IMG/VR virus record: IMGVR_UViG_3300044858_003666
Coordinates: 1 to 39,186 of that record
DNA: 39,186 nucleotides
DNA from: a virus
Reading direction: 5' to 3' (one strand)
The position numbers were made by a program, and so were the translations under genes. Positions within the stretch are counted from its first letter, which is position 1. The number at the start of each line of letters is the position of its first letter. Under the pieces are notes generated by a model. The model was not told the origin of the DNA. It worked only from the letters and a program-made list of their open reading frames with translations, and ran no database searches. Shown here one piece after another: positions 1-6,204 of the stretch.

Positions 1-697
1 TGTCAGATCGTGGGTGTGTGGAATTACTGGTCTGGTCATCTGGCATCACCTCCTTTCCGGTGTCGATCAGGGCGCGTAGCTTGGCTTGTGCCGCATCTAT
101 CGCCCCCATCACGGCTTCCTCAACAGTGTCAGCGGCGCAGTGACCAAGCACATTTGATCCGGCACGCTCCGGCAGTTCAAAGCGGACGGTGGCTGTCGGT
201 ACGGCAGGCTCTGTCAGGATATGATGCACGACAAGCACGACATCGGAACTGTATTTCGACCAAGGCGCTAAGGTGTCCCAATGTTCAGCGCCATGTGCAG
301 CGGCGTCGGGCTGCACGGCGGGTTCCAGCGCGGACAGGATGCGGGCCTCATAGTCGGCTTGGGCTGCGGCTTTGGCGACTTCTGGAGCATTATGGCGGGT
401 GATTTTTCCGCCATAGCGCGTGCAAAAATCATCAACCCGTAGGGTCCATTGAAGCAGCCAATAGCCTAGAGAACTGTCCTCGTCTGGGGAGATATGATAT
501 GCGCCGCCGAAAGAAGGTGCGGTTTCGTGGGCGTGACATAGGCGGTCGGCTGGCGTCGGATACGTCCACACCAGCGGCTTCACCCTGGGCTGCACGGCGG
601 GAAGGGCGCGGGCGCATTGGTACTTGACGGTACACATGGGGACAGCACCGGCAGCGCAGCGCGGCCATAGGCAAATTCTAAACGGACCATCGCTCAT
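1..697 (-). CDS. Hypothetical phage protein, 3' end outside window
   Basis: An uninterrupted minus-strand frame begins at ATG 697-695 and is still open at base 1, giving at least 232 codons. The start overlaps the TGA of the upstream gene by ATGA (697-694), the junction style of the whole leftward operon. The protein opens with MSDGPFRICLWPRCAAGAVP and carries a Cys/His-bearing N-terminal part. I recognise no domain and assign no function. It is the most distal gene seen in the leftward early operon. Confidence 0.6.
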   Translation of the reverse strand, partial: MSDGPFRICLWPRCAAGAVPMCTVKYQCARALPAVQPRVKPLVWTYPTPADRLCHAHETAPSFGGAYHISPDEDSSLGYWLLQWTLRVDDFCTRYGGKITRHNAPEVAKAAAQADYEARILSALEPAVQPDAAAHGAEHWDTLAPWSKYSSDVVLVVHHILTEPAVPTATVRFELPERAGSNVLGHCAADTVEEAVMGAIDAAQAKLRALIDTGKEVMPDDQTSNSTHPRSD

Positions 698-1032
698 TTG
701 GTTTTCTCTTCGGTGTTGAGGGCGCGGCGGTACATCCTTTCGCACTCGCAGCTATCATTTCCCGGGGCGGCGCACGGCATCAGGTGGCAATTCTGCCGGA
801 TGTGAATTTGTTCTTTAAGCGCCTCCCGCAGCCGCGCGTTTTCTGCCGTCAGGGCGTCAACCTGAGCCACAAGTTCATGAAGGCGGTGGTCGATCTGTGC
901 CCGTGCGTCTGCATCTTCCGCAATCTGCGCTGTCAGGGCTTCGATGCGGTCGGCGGCAAGCCTCCCGTCTGTTATGGTAGGCCGCATTGCGGCTACGGGG
1001 TTGCGCAGCCGCTTCACCAGATCATCACTCAT
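694..1032 (-). CDS. Small coiled-coil phage protein of unknown function
   Basis: About 112 residues. I place the start at ATG 1032-1030 (MSDDLVKRLRNP) because it overlaps the upstream stop by ATGA; the frame is open further upstream but that part runs through the Ref-like gene. The motif DLVKRLRN followed by ADRIEAL and a heptad-rich segment (about residues 35-80) resembles small early proteins often seen in phage accessory operons. The C-terminal third has several Cys residues (CHLMPC, CECER). Function unknown. Confidence 0.7.
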   Translation of the reverse strand: MSDDLVKRLRNPVAAMRPTITDGRLAADRIEALTAQIAEDADARAQIDHRLHELVAQVDALTAENARLREALKEQIHIRQNCHLMPCAAPGNDSCECERMYRRALNTEEKTK

Positions 1033-1385
1033 TCGCCTTCCCTCCGTTTCGCGGTCCAGGGCGATACATACTCGCCCGCCAACATATCCCTCGTCACAGC
1101 AAGATAGTCGGTGTCCAGTCCATACGTCGCTTCCCATGCGGCCTTGTTCGCGTGGATACCCGTGGCCCCTTGGTGATGTTCGTAGCACAGCGGAATGGTG
1201 TCATAGTCGCTGGCCTTGGCTTGGGAATAGCGCCCGCTGATACAATGATGCGCGCTTGTCGGGGTGGCCCCGCAACACACGCAAGGAAGCTGCTTTACCC
1301 GGCCCATGTGCTTCAATCCAGCAGCCGTGCCGTTATTGATCTTCGGCGGCTTGAAGTTCGGACCTATCCAGCGATTGAAGGTCAT
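1029..1385 (-). CDS. Ref-like RecA-dependent nuclease
   Basis: 118 residues. The core has CVCCG, then SAHHCISGRYSQAKASD, IPLCYEHHQG and a terminal IHANKAAWEATYG segment. This is the order of the HNH-type Ref family, whose phage P1 member cuts DNA in RecA-made D-loops. Paired Cys residues (about 35-38) and the HH...HH pattern would bind the two metals. P1 Ref is longer, with a basic N-terminal tail; this is the core only. It shares an operon with Sak4-like and SSB-like genes, so a role in recombination is likely. Both neighbours overlap by ATGA. Confidence 0.8.
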   Translation of the reverse strand: MTFNRWIGPNFKPPKINNGTAAGLKHMGRVKQLPCVCCGATPTSAHHCISGRYSQAKASDYDTIPLCYEHHQGATGIHANKAAWEATYGLDTDYLAVTRDMLAGEYVSPWTAKRREGE

Positions 1386-1756
1386 GCCTTTCCCTCATAC
1401 CGGGCAAGAATTTCACGGGCCAGCGTCATTGGGTCATTGTGGCCTTCGGCAATCGCGCGGATCGCCGCTTTCGATTCTGAGGTAAACGCGGACTCTCGAG
1501 CCTTTTGATCCCATTCCCGCTTCCAAGCTGCCTCCTCTGCCACACGCTTTGCAGCAAGGGCAACGGGGTCATGCTGTTTGCAGAAAGCGCCGTCGGGGCC
1601 GTGTCCATTTTTGCGGCTGCATTGCTTTGACCCATGCCATACACTGCCCAAATAGACGCTATCCGCGCAGCGGGCAAAATCGGGCCGCTTACAGTAGCTA
1701 CCATGACCGTATTCCGGGCGGAAGTGCGCCTTGAACTCGTCACTGTATTCAGTCAT
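1382..1756 (-). CDS. Hypothetical Cys/His-rich phage protein
   Basis: 124 residues, overlapped by ATGA on both sides. The first half contains four spaced Cys and several His (GSYCKRP, ARCADS, KQCSRK, GAFCKQHDP), which could bind zinc; the second half is a charged helix (AAKRVAEEAAWKREW) followed by a short C-terminal domain. I do not recognise the family. Its position directly upstream of the Ref-like nuclease gene and coupled translation suggest that the two are made together. Confidence 0.65.
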   Translation of the reverse strand: MTEYSDEFKAHFRPEYGHGSYCKRPDFARCADSVYLGSVWHGSKQCSRKNGHGPDGAFCKQHDPVALAAKRVAEEAAWKREWDQKARESAFTSESKAAIRAIAEGHNDPMTLAREILARYEGKA

Positions 1757-2100
1757 GCTGCACTCCCATAACCACGCTCTGCCGCGCGATGGTTGGCATT
1801 GAGCGACCGCCAGTATTCAATCCGGGCAGACGCAGCTTCCCGCAGGGCGCGCAATTCCTGATACCGCTGCTCCGCCGCAACCAATTCGTTAATGGCATTG
1901 ATATATGCCGGGGAAGCCAAGGCTTCGGTTTCCTGCGCGGCAGATGATCTTTCACCGCTCTGGCGCATTGCCATTGCCTTGACGACCTTGAGCATGTGTT
2001 CCTTCTTTGTCAGTTCGGCCCGCGCCTCTGCAATGTCGGACGCGCTTTCCACAAGGTAATCCGTGGCCTTGGCTGCGCGGTTGCGTTCGGTGTCCTGCAT
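1753..2100 (-). CDS. Conserved hypothetical phage protein, helical
   Basis: 115 residues, almost entirely charged helix. A segment near the N-terminus (KATDYLVESASDIAEARAEL), the middle (SPAYINAINELVAAEQRY) and the end (RIEYWRSLNANHRAAERG) match a pattern I know from unnamed proteins in recombination operons of many siphophages, where a relative sits near annealing proteins or exonucleases. No catalytic motif is visible. An AAAGGAACG ribosome site lies just before ATG 2100. Function unknown; a partner of the Sak4/SSB system is a guess from context. Confidence 0.7.
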   Translation of the reverse strand: MQDTERNRAAKATDYLVESASDIAEARAELTKKEHMLKVVKAMAMRQSGERSSAAQETEALASPAYINAINELVAAEQRYQELRALREAASARIEYWRSLNANHRAAERGYGSAA

Positions 2101-2132
2101 GACGTTCCTTTCGTTTCAGGCGCGGATGGTGA

Positions 2133-2330
2133 TTACTCGGCGCATGGCGGTTCCGGCAGTGGCACCCAAAAAGTCGGAAAGCTGTCGCTTTCTTCGGTTT
2201 CAAATGGGCTTTCCCATCGGCCATCATTCCACCACGTTCGGACTTCATGGGATTGATCGCACCAAGCCCATAAACCGATAAATGGGCTTCCGTCCTTCGG
2301 CGCTGTTTCAATCGGTTGCCATTTCATCAT
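2133..2330 (-). CDS. DUF551-like small protein, copy B
   Basis: 65 residues from the first of two consecutive ATGs (2330-2328), which overlaps the upstream TGA. An AAAGGAACG ribosome site precedes it. The opening WQPIETAPKDG is the signature of small DUF551-like proteins common in phages and prophages; aromatic residues follow (TWWNDGRWESPF, FWVPLPEPP). No biochemical role is known for the family. The next gene upstream is a divergent copy of the same type, so this looks like an old tandem duplication. Confidence 0.7.
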   Translation of the reverse strand: MMKWQPIETAPKDGSPFIGLWAWCDQSHEVRTWWNDGRWESPFETEESDSFPTFWVPLPEPPCAE

Positions 2331-2554
2331 TCGTTCCTTTCGTGAGTTGCCCCCGGCACCGCAGGAATGGGCATCCATCCAACGCCATCAATAGGGTGGC
2401 CTTGGCCGCGCCAGCAATTTATGCCTTGATACCAGTGCCAAATCCCCCGGCTATATCCCTCCGGCCAATTCACGACAATCGGCGGCAAATCATTCCGGTA
2501 CATCAGGAAGAACGTCCCGTCCCTCGGGGCCGTGTCTATCGGTCGCAGCATCAT
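2327..2554 (-). CDS. DUF551-like small protein, copy A
   Basis: 75 residues beginning MMLRPIDTAPRDG, the same opening as its downstream neighbour. The middle is aromatic (IWHWYQGINCWRGQG) and the end reads VGWMPIPAVPG, again like DUF551-type proteins. The start is the first of two ATGs, with AGGA five bases upstream. A 10-bp GC-rich hairpin lies between this gene and the HNH gene, so copy A may be the first gene of a processed or separately controlled mRNA segment. Function unknown. Confidence 0.7.
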   Translation of the reverse strand: MMLRPIDTAPRDGTFFLMYRNDLPPIVVNWPEGYSRGIWHWYQGINCWRGQGHPIDGVGWMPIPAVPGATHERNE

Positions 2555-2575
2555 TTGTTCCTATCGTTTCAGTTG

Positions 2576-2606
2576 CCCCCGGCGTAACGCGGTGCAACGC
2601 CGGGGG
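2576..2606 (-). terminator. Strong GC-rich hairpin, possible attenuator or processing site
   Basis: CCCCCGGCGT (minus strand) pairs perfectly with ACGCCGGGGG over an 11-base loop. It lies in the roughly 95-base gap between the HNH gene and copy A of the DUF551-like pair. No U-run follows on the minus strand, so it is not a standard intrinsic terminator; an RNA-processing or attenuation role is possible. Confidence 0.45.
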
Positions 2607-2648
2607 TCTTTCCGCGCTACGGGGAGGAGACGTGCGCGGTATGGCGAA

Positions 2649-3134
2649 TTACAGCGCCTTGTTTGCGCCTTCCGTTTCGGGAAAGTTGGCGTGAAGGCGA
2701 TGGTGGCATTTCGGGCAAAGCCAGATCACGTCGAGCGGCTTGGAGTAGTCCCTGTGGTGCGCGTGAACCTCTTGCCCTTCGCAGAACAAGCACGCTTCTT
2801 TGTGCAGCCGCCCGTCGCGGATCGCGTTGGAAACGGCGGTATGCGCCTTGTAGCCAGCTTCATTGCGCGACCGCCATTGTAGGGTGATTTCCCGAGACTG
2901 TGCTTTGCGGTCTGGCGTCTTGGCGCGCAGGCGGTCATACTCTCGCACTTTCGGGTCAGTACGCGCGCGGTGCCGAACCCGCGCCTTGGTGCATTCCTTG
3001 CATTCCCCGACCAGCCCATCCTTGCGGACTTGCTTTTCATAAAAATCGGCTGGGAATTTGATGACGCCGCAGGCGCGACAGGTGATGATGGGTTGCGCTT
3101 CCGCCCATTTGGCGGATACTTGATCATTAGCCAT
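2649..3134 (-). CDS. HNH-type endonuclease with N-terminal zinc finger
   Basis: 161 residues from ATG 3134 (MANDQVSAKW), preceded by AGAGGG. A longer form from ATG 3224 (191 residues) also has an AGAGG site and cannot be excluded. The N-terminal part has a four-Cys finger (CRACG...CKECTK); the middle is basic; the C-terminal part has ACLFCEG, VHAHHRDYSKP and LCPKCHHRLH, the ββα-metal HNH arrangement with both Cys pairs and the His residues present. Such proteins are free-standing nicking or homing enzymes. It sits just downstream of the SSB-like gene. Confidence 0.75.
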   Translation of the reverse strand: MANDQVSAKWAEAQPIITCRACGVIKFPADFYEKQVRKDGLVGECKECTKARVRHRARTDPKVREYDRLRAKTPDRKAQSREITLQWRSRNEAGYKAHTAVSNAIRDGRLHKEACLFCEGQEVHAHHRDYSKPLDVIWLCPKCHHRLHANFPETEGANKAL

Positions 3135-3243
3135 GAAAGCCCTCTGACGGCTGTTGTGGTTAGGCTTGCGGGGAGTGCTGGTAACACCCCCGCTTGCCGC
3201 CCGATTGTAAGCGAAATCAAGCATTTACGCAACCTCTGACGGC

Positions 3244-3585
3244 CTAAAAAGGTATGGTATCGTCGTCCAGATCGGGCCGTCCGCCCGCGCCATATCCAGC
3301 CGGTGCCTGACGGGCCGTATCGCGGCGTGATACATTGTCGTCTTGGCCGTCCCTCGGTTTCGGGTCAAACATGCTGACAAGGATTTTGTCGCTTCCCGGC
3401 TTGAAGGCAACGCCAGCGGGATTGAATGACCGATCCAGCATCAGGAACGTGTTTCGTTCCCCCCGGTCATTGGTGCTTTCCATCATGACGCCGATATTCT
3501 TGTATCGGTTCTTTTGCTGGCCGGTGGCGCGGTCCTCATAAGTTGATACTGCCACGGCTAGTTCTTTCAGGACTTTGGTAGTCAT
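3244..3585 (-). CDS. Single-stranded DNA-binding protein (phage type)
   Basis: 113 residues. The body (about 1-75, with RYKNIGVMME and FLMLDRSFNPAG) looks like a small beta-rich OB-type domain and differs from bacterial SSB. A flexible Gly/Arg/Asp linker follows, and the last nine residues are DLDDDTIPF, the acidic tip through which SSB proteins recruit partners. The start overlaps the Sak4-like stop by ATGA. In phage HK620 the annealing activity of Sak4 is stimulated by its cognate SSB, so this pair is likely a working unit. Confidence 0.85.
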   Translation of the reverse strand: MTTKVLKELAVAVSTYEDRATGQQKNRYKNIGVMMESTNDRGERNTFLMLDRSFNPAGVAFKPGSDKILVSMFDPKPRDGQDDNVSRRDTARQAPAGYGAGGRPDLDDDTIPF

Positions 3586-4529
3586 GCCGTTTCCTTTTCT
3601 TTATCGCCAAACTCAGCGCTCGTATCCACTTCCTGCATCTGATCGAGCCAGACATACCCGCGAGTTGCAGCGTCAAATTCAAGCTGCAATTCCTCGGCCC
3701 GCGCGACAACCATCCGGCCCACGTCCCGGCCCGCCTGCTTCGCGCGGCCAAGGATCAGGTTCAATTCTTCCGGCGTTCTGATATTCGGCAGGGTTTGCGC
3801 AAACCAATCTACCTCGACCTTATGCGCAAGCTGCGCATCGGAAAGCGCGTTCAGTTTTTCCTTCACGGTCGCAATCACATCGGCCATGCAGGTTTTGAAC
3901 GCCGCCGATTTGACGTCCGGGATCGGCATGGAAAGCAAGCCCGCCGGGTCTTTCCCGAATGATGTTTCAGTCGGGGAAAAGACAAGGTGACGCTCTTTGT
4001 TGAAGATCGAAATGCGCGCAATCACGTCGCTGTCGGTCAGGATCAAGTCTTTCGATCCCCCTGGCACCTTGAGGCGTTCCTTGATTGCGTCGCTGTCCTT
4101 TTGTTCGTCCATGTGGGCAATCAGGATTACGTCCTTTCCGAAACTCCGAATGAGCCGCAGGAAAGCAGAGAAGCGGACGCCAAGTTTTCCCCAGCCCTGT
4201 TGATTGAGCGCCCCGCCGTATGCCAATCGGCTATCGCCCTTGATGACATCCTGCGCAAGCACGTCTAGGGCTTTGCCCACGGTGTCTATAATGATGGTAT
4301 CGTAATCCTTTACGTCATCCGCTTTGATACCGGCGACCTCGGCCCATTCGGTCACGCGGACCACATCGGAGCGGTTCGGTGCGCGGTGTGCGCCGTTGTC
4401 AAAGTCGAGCAACAGCGGGCGGCTTGCAGAGAATGCAAGACTGGTTTTACCCAATCCGGGCTGGCTGTAGATGGTTAGGCAAAGTGTCGTGACCTCGATC
4501 TGATCGGTGGATTTGGTGACGTGTATCAT
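3582..4529 (-). CDS. Sak4-like RecA-fold single-strand annealing ATPase
   Basis: 315 residues. Walker A is SQPGLGKTS (residues 22-30), Walker B is DTIIID (77-82), and a sensor-like segment DVILIAHMDE follows near 135. This is the AAA_24/phage nucleotide-binding family that includes Sak4 recombinases. Residues 230-315 add a helical C-terminal region with KQAGRDVGRM and an acidic end, which could contact the SSB-like protein. A 13-codon mini-frame fills the gap upstream and overlaps the start, with AAAGGG as ribosome site. Role: homologous recombination of phage DNA by annealing. Confidence 0.85.
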   Translation of the reverse strand: MIHVTKSTDQIEVTTLCLTIYSQPGLGKTSLAFSASRPLLLDFDNGAHRAPNRSDVVRVTEWAEVAGIKADDVKDYDTIIIDTVGKALDVLAQDVIKGDSRLAYGGALNQQGWGKLGVRFSAFLRLIRSFGKDVILIAHMDEQKDSDAIKERLKVPGGSKDLILTDSDVIARISIFNKERHLVFSPTETSFGKDPAGLLSMPIPDVKSAAFKTCMADVIATVKEKLNALSDAQLAHKVEVDWFAQTLPNIRTPEELNLILGRAKQAGRDVGRMVVARAEELQLEFDAATRGYVWLDQMQEVDTSAEFGDKEKETA

Positions 4530-4567
4530 CTGATGCCCTTTCGCTCGATGATGGTTGCGGGTGTCAT
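4526..4567 (-). CDS. Possible 13-residue coupling peptide (MTPATIIERKGIR)
   Basis: A 14-codon frame starts at ATG 4567, overlapping the upstream TGA, and ends in a TGA overlapping the Sak4-like ATG at 4529. It therefore bridges two genes with ATGA at both ends and contains the AAAGGG ribosome site of the Sak4-like gene. Its role may be to carry ribosomes across the gap rather than to make a functional peptide. Chance is possible at this length. Confidence 0.3.
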   Translation of the reverse strand: MTPATIIERKGIR

Positions 4568-4716
4568 TCGTCTGTTTCCTCTATCAGTGTCAGCAGTTCG
4601 GCAATCGCATCGGACTCGGTATCGCCAATGCCGAACGGGCCGCTGTCCGCGTCGGCACGCCGCGCCAGCCAGATTGAGCCAATCGACGTGTCCACAATCT
4701 CAGTTGCGATGTTCAT
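4564..4716 (-). CDS. Small acidic hypothetical protein
   Basis: 50 residues from ATG 4716, which overlaps the upstream stop by ATGA. The frame is open further upstream, but that extension is Arg-rich and lies wholly inside the previous gene. The sequence is compact and acidic (GDTESDAIAELLTLIEETDE at the C-terminus). I do not recognise it. Its place immediately before the Sak4/SSB pair suggests an early, recombination-linked or regulatory role, but this rests on context only. Confidence 0.55.
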   Translation of the reverse strand: MNIATEIVDTSIGSIWLARRADADSGPFGIGDTESDAIAELLTLIEETDE

Positions 4717-4985
4717 TCCGCAGCCTCCGCATAGGACCGCGCCGCGCCTTCGTATTCTTCGAGCAGGGACAGGCGCAAATCTTCGGTATCCAGCAGTTGC
4801 TCCAGCAGCGGGTTTTCCTGCCACTCAAATTCAGGCTTGCCCTTCACCGTGGGGTGCCGGAACCACATGTAAGACACCGACACGCCGCCGCTTTCGCCGT
4901 CCCAATAATAGTCGTATTGGATTTTGGCCTCAAACCAAGCGCCGCCGTGGGGGCCTTCCAGGTTATAAAATGTCTCGGCTATCAT
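4713..4985 (-). CDS. Hypothetical protein, acidic, aromatic-rich
   Basis: 90 residues from ATG 4985 (MIAETFYNLEG), chosen because it overlaps the upstream stop by ATGA; the nine extra upstream codons have no such support. The first half is aromatic-rich beta-type sequence (AKIQYDYYWDGESGG, VSYMWFRHP) and the second half is acidic helix (LLEQLLDTEDLRLSLLEEY). No motif recognised. It is in tight operon context with the Sak4-like gene two positions downstream. Confidence 0.65.
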   Translation of the reverse strand: MIAETFYNLEGPHGGAWFEAKIQYDYYWDGESGGVSVSYMWFRHPTVKGKPEFEWQENPLLEQLLDTEDLRLSLLEEYEGAARSYAEAAE

Positions 4986-5290
4986 GATTGCGTCACCGCG
5001 AGAAACAGCCACAGCAGCGCGAAGAACCCGGCAACGAGCAGCGCATCGGACAGATACACCCGGCGCGGCTTTTCAATGGCGACATACTCCCGAACAAACG
5101 CGCGGCGGGCCGCTATGTCCTGTTCCCACATCACAAGGCGGGCAAGTTCAACGTCGGTCATTGAGCCAAGCAGTTGCAGCGTTTGGCACGCGGCCCGCAG
5201 TTCTTCGGGGCTTACCGTCTCACGGCGCAGCACGGCGCGGGCATCGGCCAGCCCGGTTTCATTGCGGGGGAATGTGATTACGGCCCCCAT
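4982..5290 (-). CDS. Hypothetical protein with C-terminal membrane segment
   Basis: 102 residues. The first 75 are soluble and partly helical (TGLADARAVLRRETVSPEEL, DVELARLVMWEQD). One hydrophobic segment of about 20 residues (LLVAGFFALLWLFLAV) ends the chain, so the protein is probably tail-anchored in the inner membrane with its bulk in the cytoplasm. It starts one base after the stop of the 51-residue first gene of the operon. Possible roles include superinfection or cell-envelope effects, but nothing in the sequence proves one. Confidence 0.65.
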   Translation of the reverse strand: MGAVITFPRNETGLADARAVLRRETVSPEELRAACQTLQLLGSMTDVELARLVMWEQDIAARRAFVREYVAIEKPRRVYLSDALLVAGFFALLWLFLAVTQS

Positions 5291-5291
5291 G

Positions 5292-5447
5292 TCAGCGGCC
5301 CGCCGTGTCGGTCAGGTCTGCCAGATAGCGGACGGCAACCGGTGTTTTCAGCGATATGCGCGGCGCAACGGCGCGGCGGTACGCGACCAGATCGGCAACG
5401 CGCAGAACGCCCGCAATCTGGTGTACGATGAAGTCAGGGTGTTGCAT
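5292..5447 (-). CDS. First gene of the leftward operon, 51 residues, unknown
   Basis: A 52-codon frame starts at ATG 5447 with an excellent ribosome site (GGAGGAAACA before ATG) and ends one base before the next ATG. The protein begins MQHPDFIVHQIAGVLRVADL and is mildly basic; it resembles no family I know. It is the first gene behind the leftward promoter at 5495-5523, with a leader of about 40 bases, so it should be made first and strongly after induction. Confidence 0.7.
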   Translation of the reverse strand: MQHPDFIVHQIAGVLRVADLVAYRRAVAPRISLKTPVAVRYLADLTDTAGR

Positions 5448-5494
5448 TGTTTCCTCCGAAACGGGCGGCTCATGTGTCGCGCCCTGTGAGGAAG

Positions 5495-5523
5495 ACTTTA
5501 GCGATTAGCTAAACAGTATGCAA
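5495..5523 (-). promoter_or_regulatory. Leftward early promoter (PL-like)
   Basis: On the minus strand TTGCAT (5523-5518), a 17-base spacer and TAAAGT (5500-5495) form a sigma70-type promoter. Its design matches the rightward promoter base for base in layout: TTGC(A/C)T, four bases, TTTAGC, five bases, GCTAAA. The strong operator covers spacer and -10, so bound repressor would block polymerase. Confidence 0.7.
5497..5513. promoter_or_regulatory. Strong operator at the leftward promoter
   Basis: TTTAGCGATTAGCTAAA: six-base inverted arms TTTAGC/GCTAAA around five bases. The same arms occur at 6180-6196. It lies over the -10 region of the leftward promoter. Expected ligand: the XRE repressor and/or the Cro-like protein. 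Confidence 0.75.
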
Positions 5524-5530
5524 CGGATAA

Positions 5531-5547
5531 TTTAGCTTGGAGCAAAA
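5531..5547. promoter_or_regulatory. Weak operator, upstream side of the leftward promoter
   Basis: TTTAGCTTGGAGCAAAA keeps the GC-N5-GC core of the strong site but has GCAAAA as its second arm. It starts exactly 34 bp from the strong operator, matching the pair at 6146/6180. Confidence 0.6.
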
Positions 5548-5799
5548 AATTTCCACGCGACGGCGGCACCCGGTAAAGCTATGCGCTGCAATGGAAAATC
5601 CACCGGCACGGTCCCGCGCCCGCAACCTTACGGCTTGTTTTGTGACGGCGCTGCAATTTGCGGGCTTGTCGCAGCGCCGGGTTCGTGATTTGTTCTAAAT
5701 GTTCCGAAGTGGGGTGGGGCATGGTGCAGCAAGACAGCACAATCGAAACGACCGAAGCGCTTTTTGAGGCGCTTACAGGCGAGCATCGCGTTGCGGTGA
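5548..5799. other. Non-coding stretch with a 9-bp inverted repeat
   Basis: No credible gene is seen between the weak leftward operator and the repressor stop. CGGCGCTGC (5646-5654) pairs with GCAGCGCCG (5671-5679) over 16 bases; no U-run follows on either strand, so it is at best a weak terminator for the repressor mRNA or a protein site. Confidence 0.4.
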
Positions 5800-6111
5800 T
5801 CAGCTTTGCTTTGTTTCTTCTTGAGACTTCAGAAGCGCTTCCGCAAAGGCGGCAACACGTGCCTTATCGCGGGCGTCCAGGCGCGCGACAAGTTCACTGA
5901 TCTGTATGGAGTCTCTGCCGTCTGAGATCAGATCACTTGGTGTGACCCCAAGCGCGCGGGCGATACGTTCCAAAAGGTGATTGTTCAGGTTTTTCAGGCC
6001 GCGCTCAACCTCGGAGATGTGCGGGGTCGATACCGACACCTCGTCAGCAAGCTGGGCCAGCGTCATCCTTCTGGCCTTGCGGATTTCCCGTATGCGAATG
6101 TTTAGCGCCAT
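5800..6111 (-). CDS. XRE-family prophage repressor (CI-like)
   Basis: 103 residues from ATG 6111 (MALNIRIREIRKARR). The helix-turn-helix spans about 14-45 (TLAQLADEVSVSTPHISEVE), followed by LLERIARALGVTPSDL, the usual XRE layout; a short helical tail replaces the LexA-type protease domain, so induction would not go through classic self-cleavage. A longer form from ATG 6165 adds 18 unusual residues; it has an AAAGG site, but it would place the weak operator inside the gene, so I prefer the homology-based start. It stands opposite the Cro-like gene and flanks all four operators, fitting the lysogeny regulator. Confidence 0.85.
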   Translation of the reverse strand: MALNIRIREIRKARRMTLAQLADEVSVSTPHISEVERGLKNLNNHLLERIARALGVTPSDLISDGRDSIQISELVARLDARDKARVAAFAEALLKSQEETKQS

Positions 6112-6145
6112 GGGGGCATTTTGGCGGCGCGGCGGCGCGACGTCT

Positions 6146-6162
6146 ATTTGCGAATAGCAAAA
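6146..6162. promoter_or_regulatory. Weak operator, upstream side of the rightward promoter
   Basis: ATTTGCGAATAGCAAAA keeps the GC-N5-GC core; its right arm GCAAAA is identical to the weak operator at 5531-5547. It starts exactly 34 bp before the strong operator at 6180. Confidence 0.55.
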
Positions 6163-6169
6163 CATGTTC

Positions 6170-6198
6170 TTGCCTTTCGTTTAGCCATTGGCTAAAAT
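6170..6198 (+). promoter_or_regulatory. Rightward early promoter (PR-like), probably leaderless
   Basis: TTGCCT (6170-6175), a 17-base spacer and TAAAAT (6193-6198). Only six bases separate the -10 box from the Cro-like ATG at 6205, so transcription should begin at or next to the start codon. The strong operator overlaps spacer and -10. Confidence 0.75.
6180..6196. promoter_or_regulatory. Strong operator at the rightward promoter
   Basis: TTTAGCCATTGGCTAAA is a perfect 17-bp palindrome (8-bp arms, one central base). It shares TTTAGC-N5-GCTAAA with 5497-5513 and covers the -10 region of the rightward promoter. Confidence 0.8.
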
Positions 6199-6204
6199 CA
6201 CCCC

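Noticed and set aside
10-402. Plus-strand 130-codon open frame
   Set aside because: It lies opposite a well-packed minus-strand gene that starts with an ATGA overlap; Arg/Pro-rich shadow sequence.
5658-5900. Plus-strand open frame with a plausible start at 5721 opposite the repressor end
   Set aside because: It overlaps the repressor 3' end by 100 bases on the other strand, has no good ribosome site and no family resemblance; kept as non-coding.
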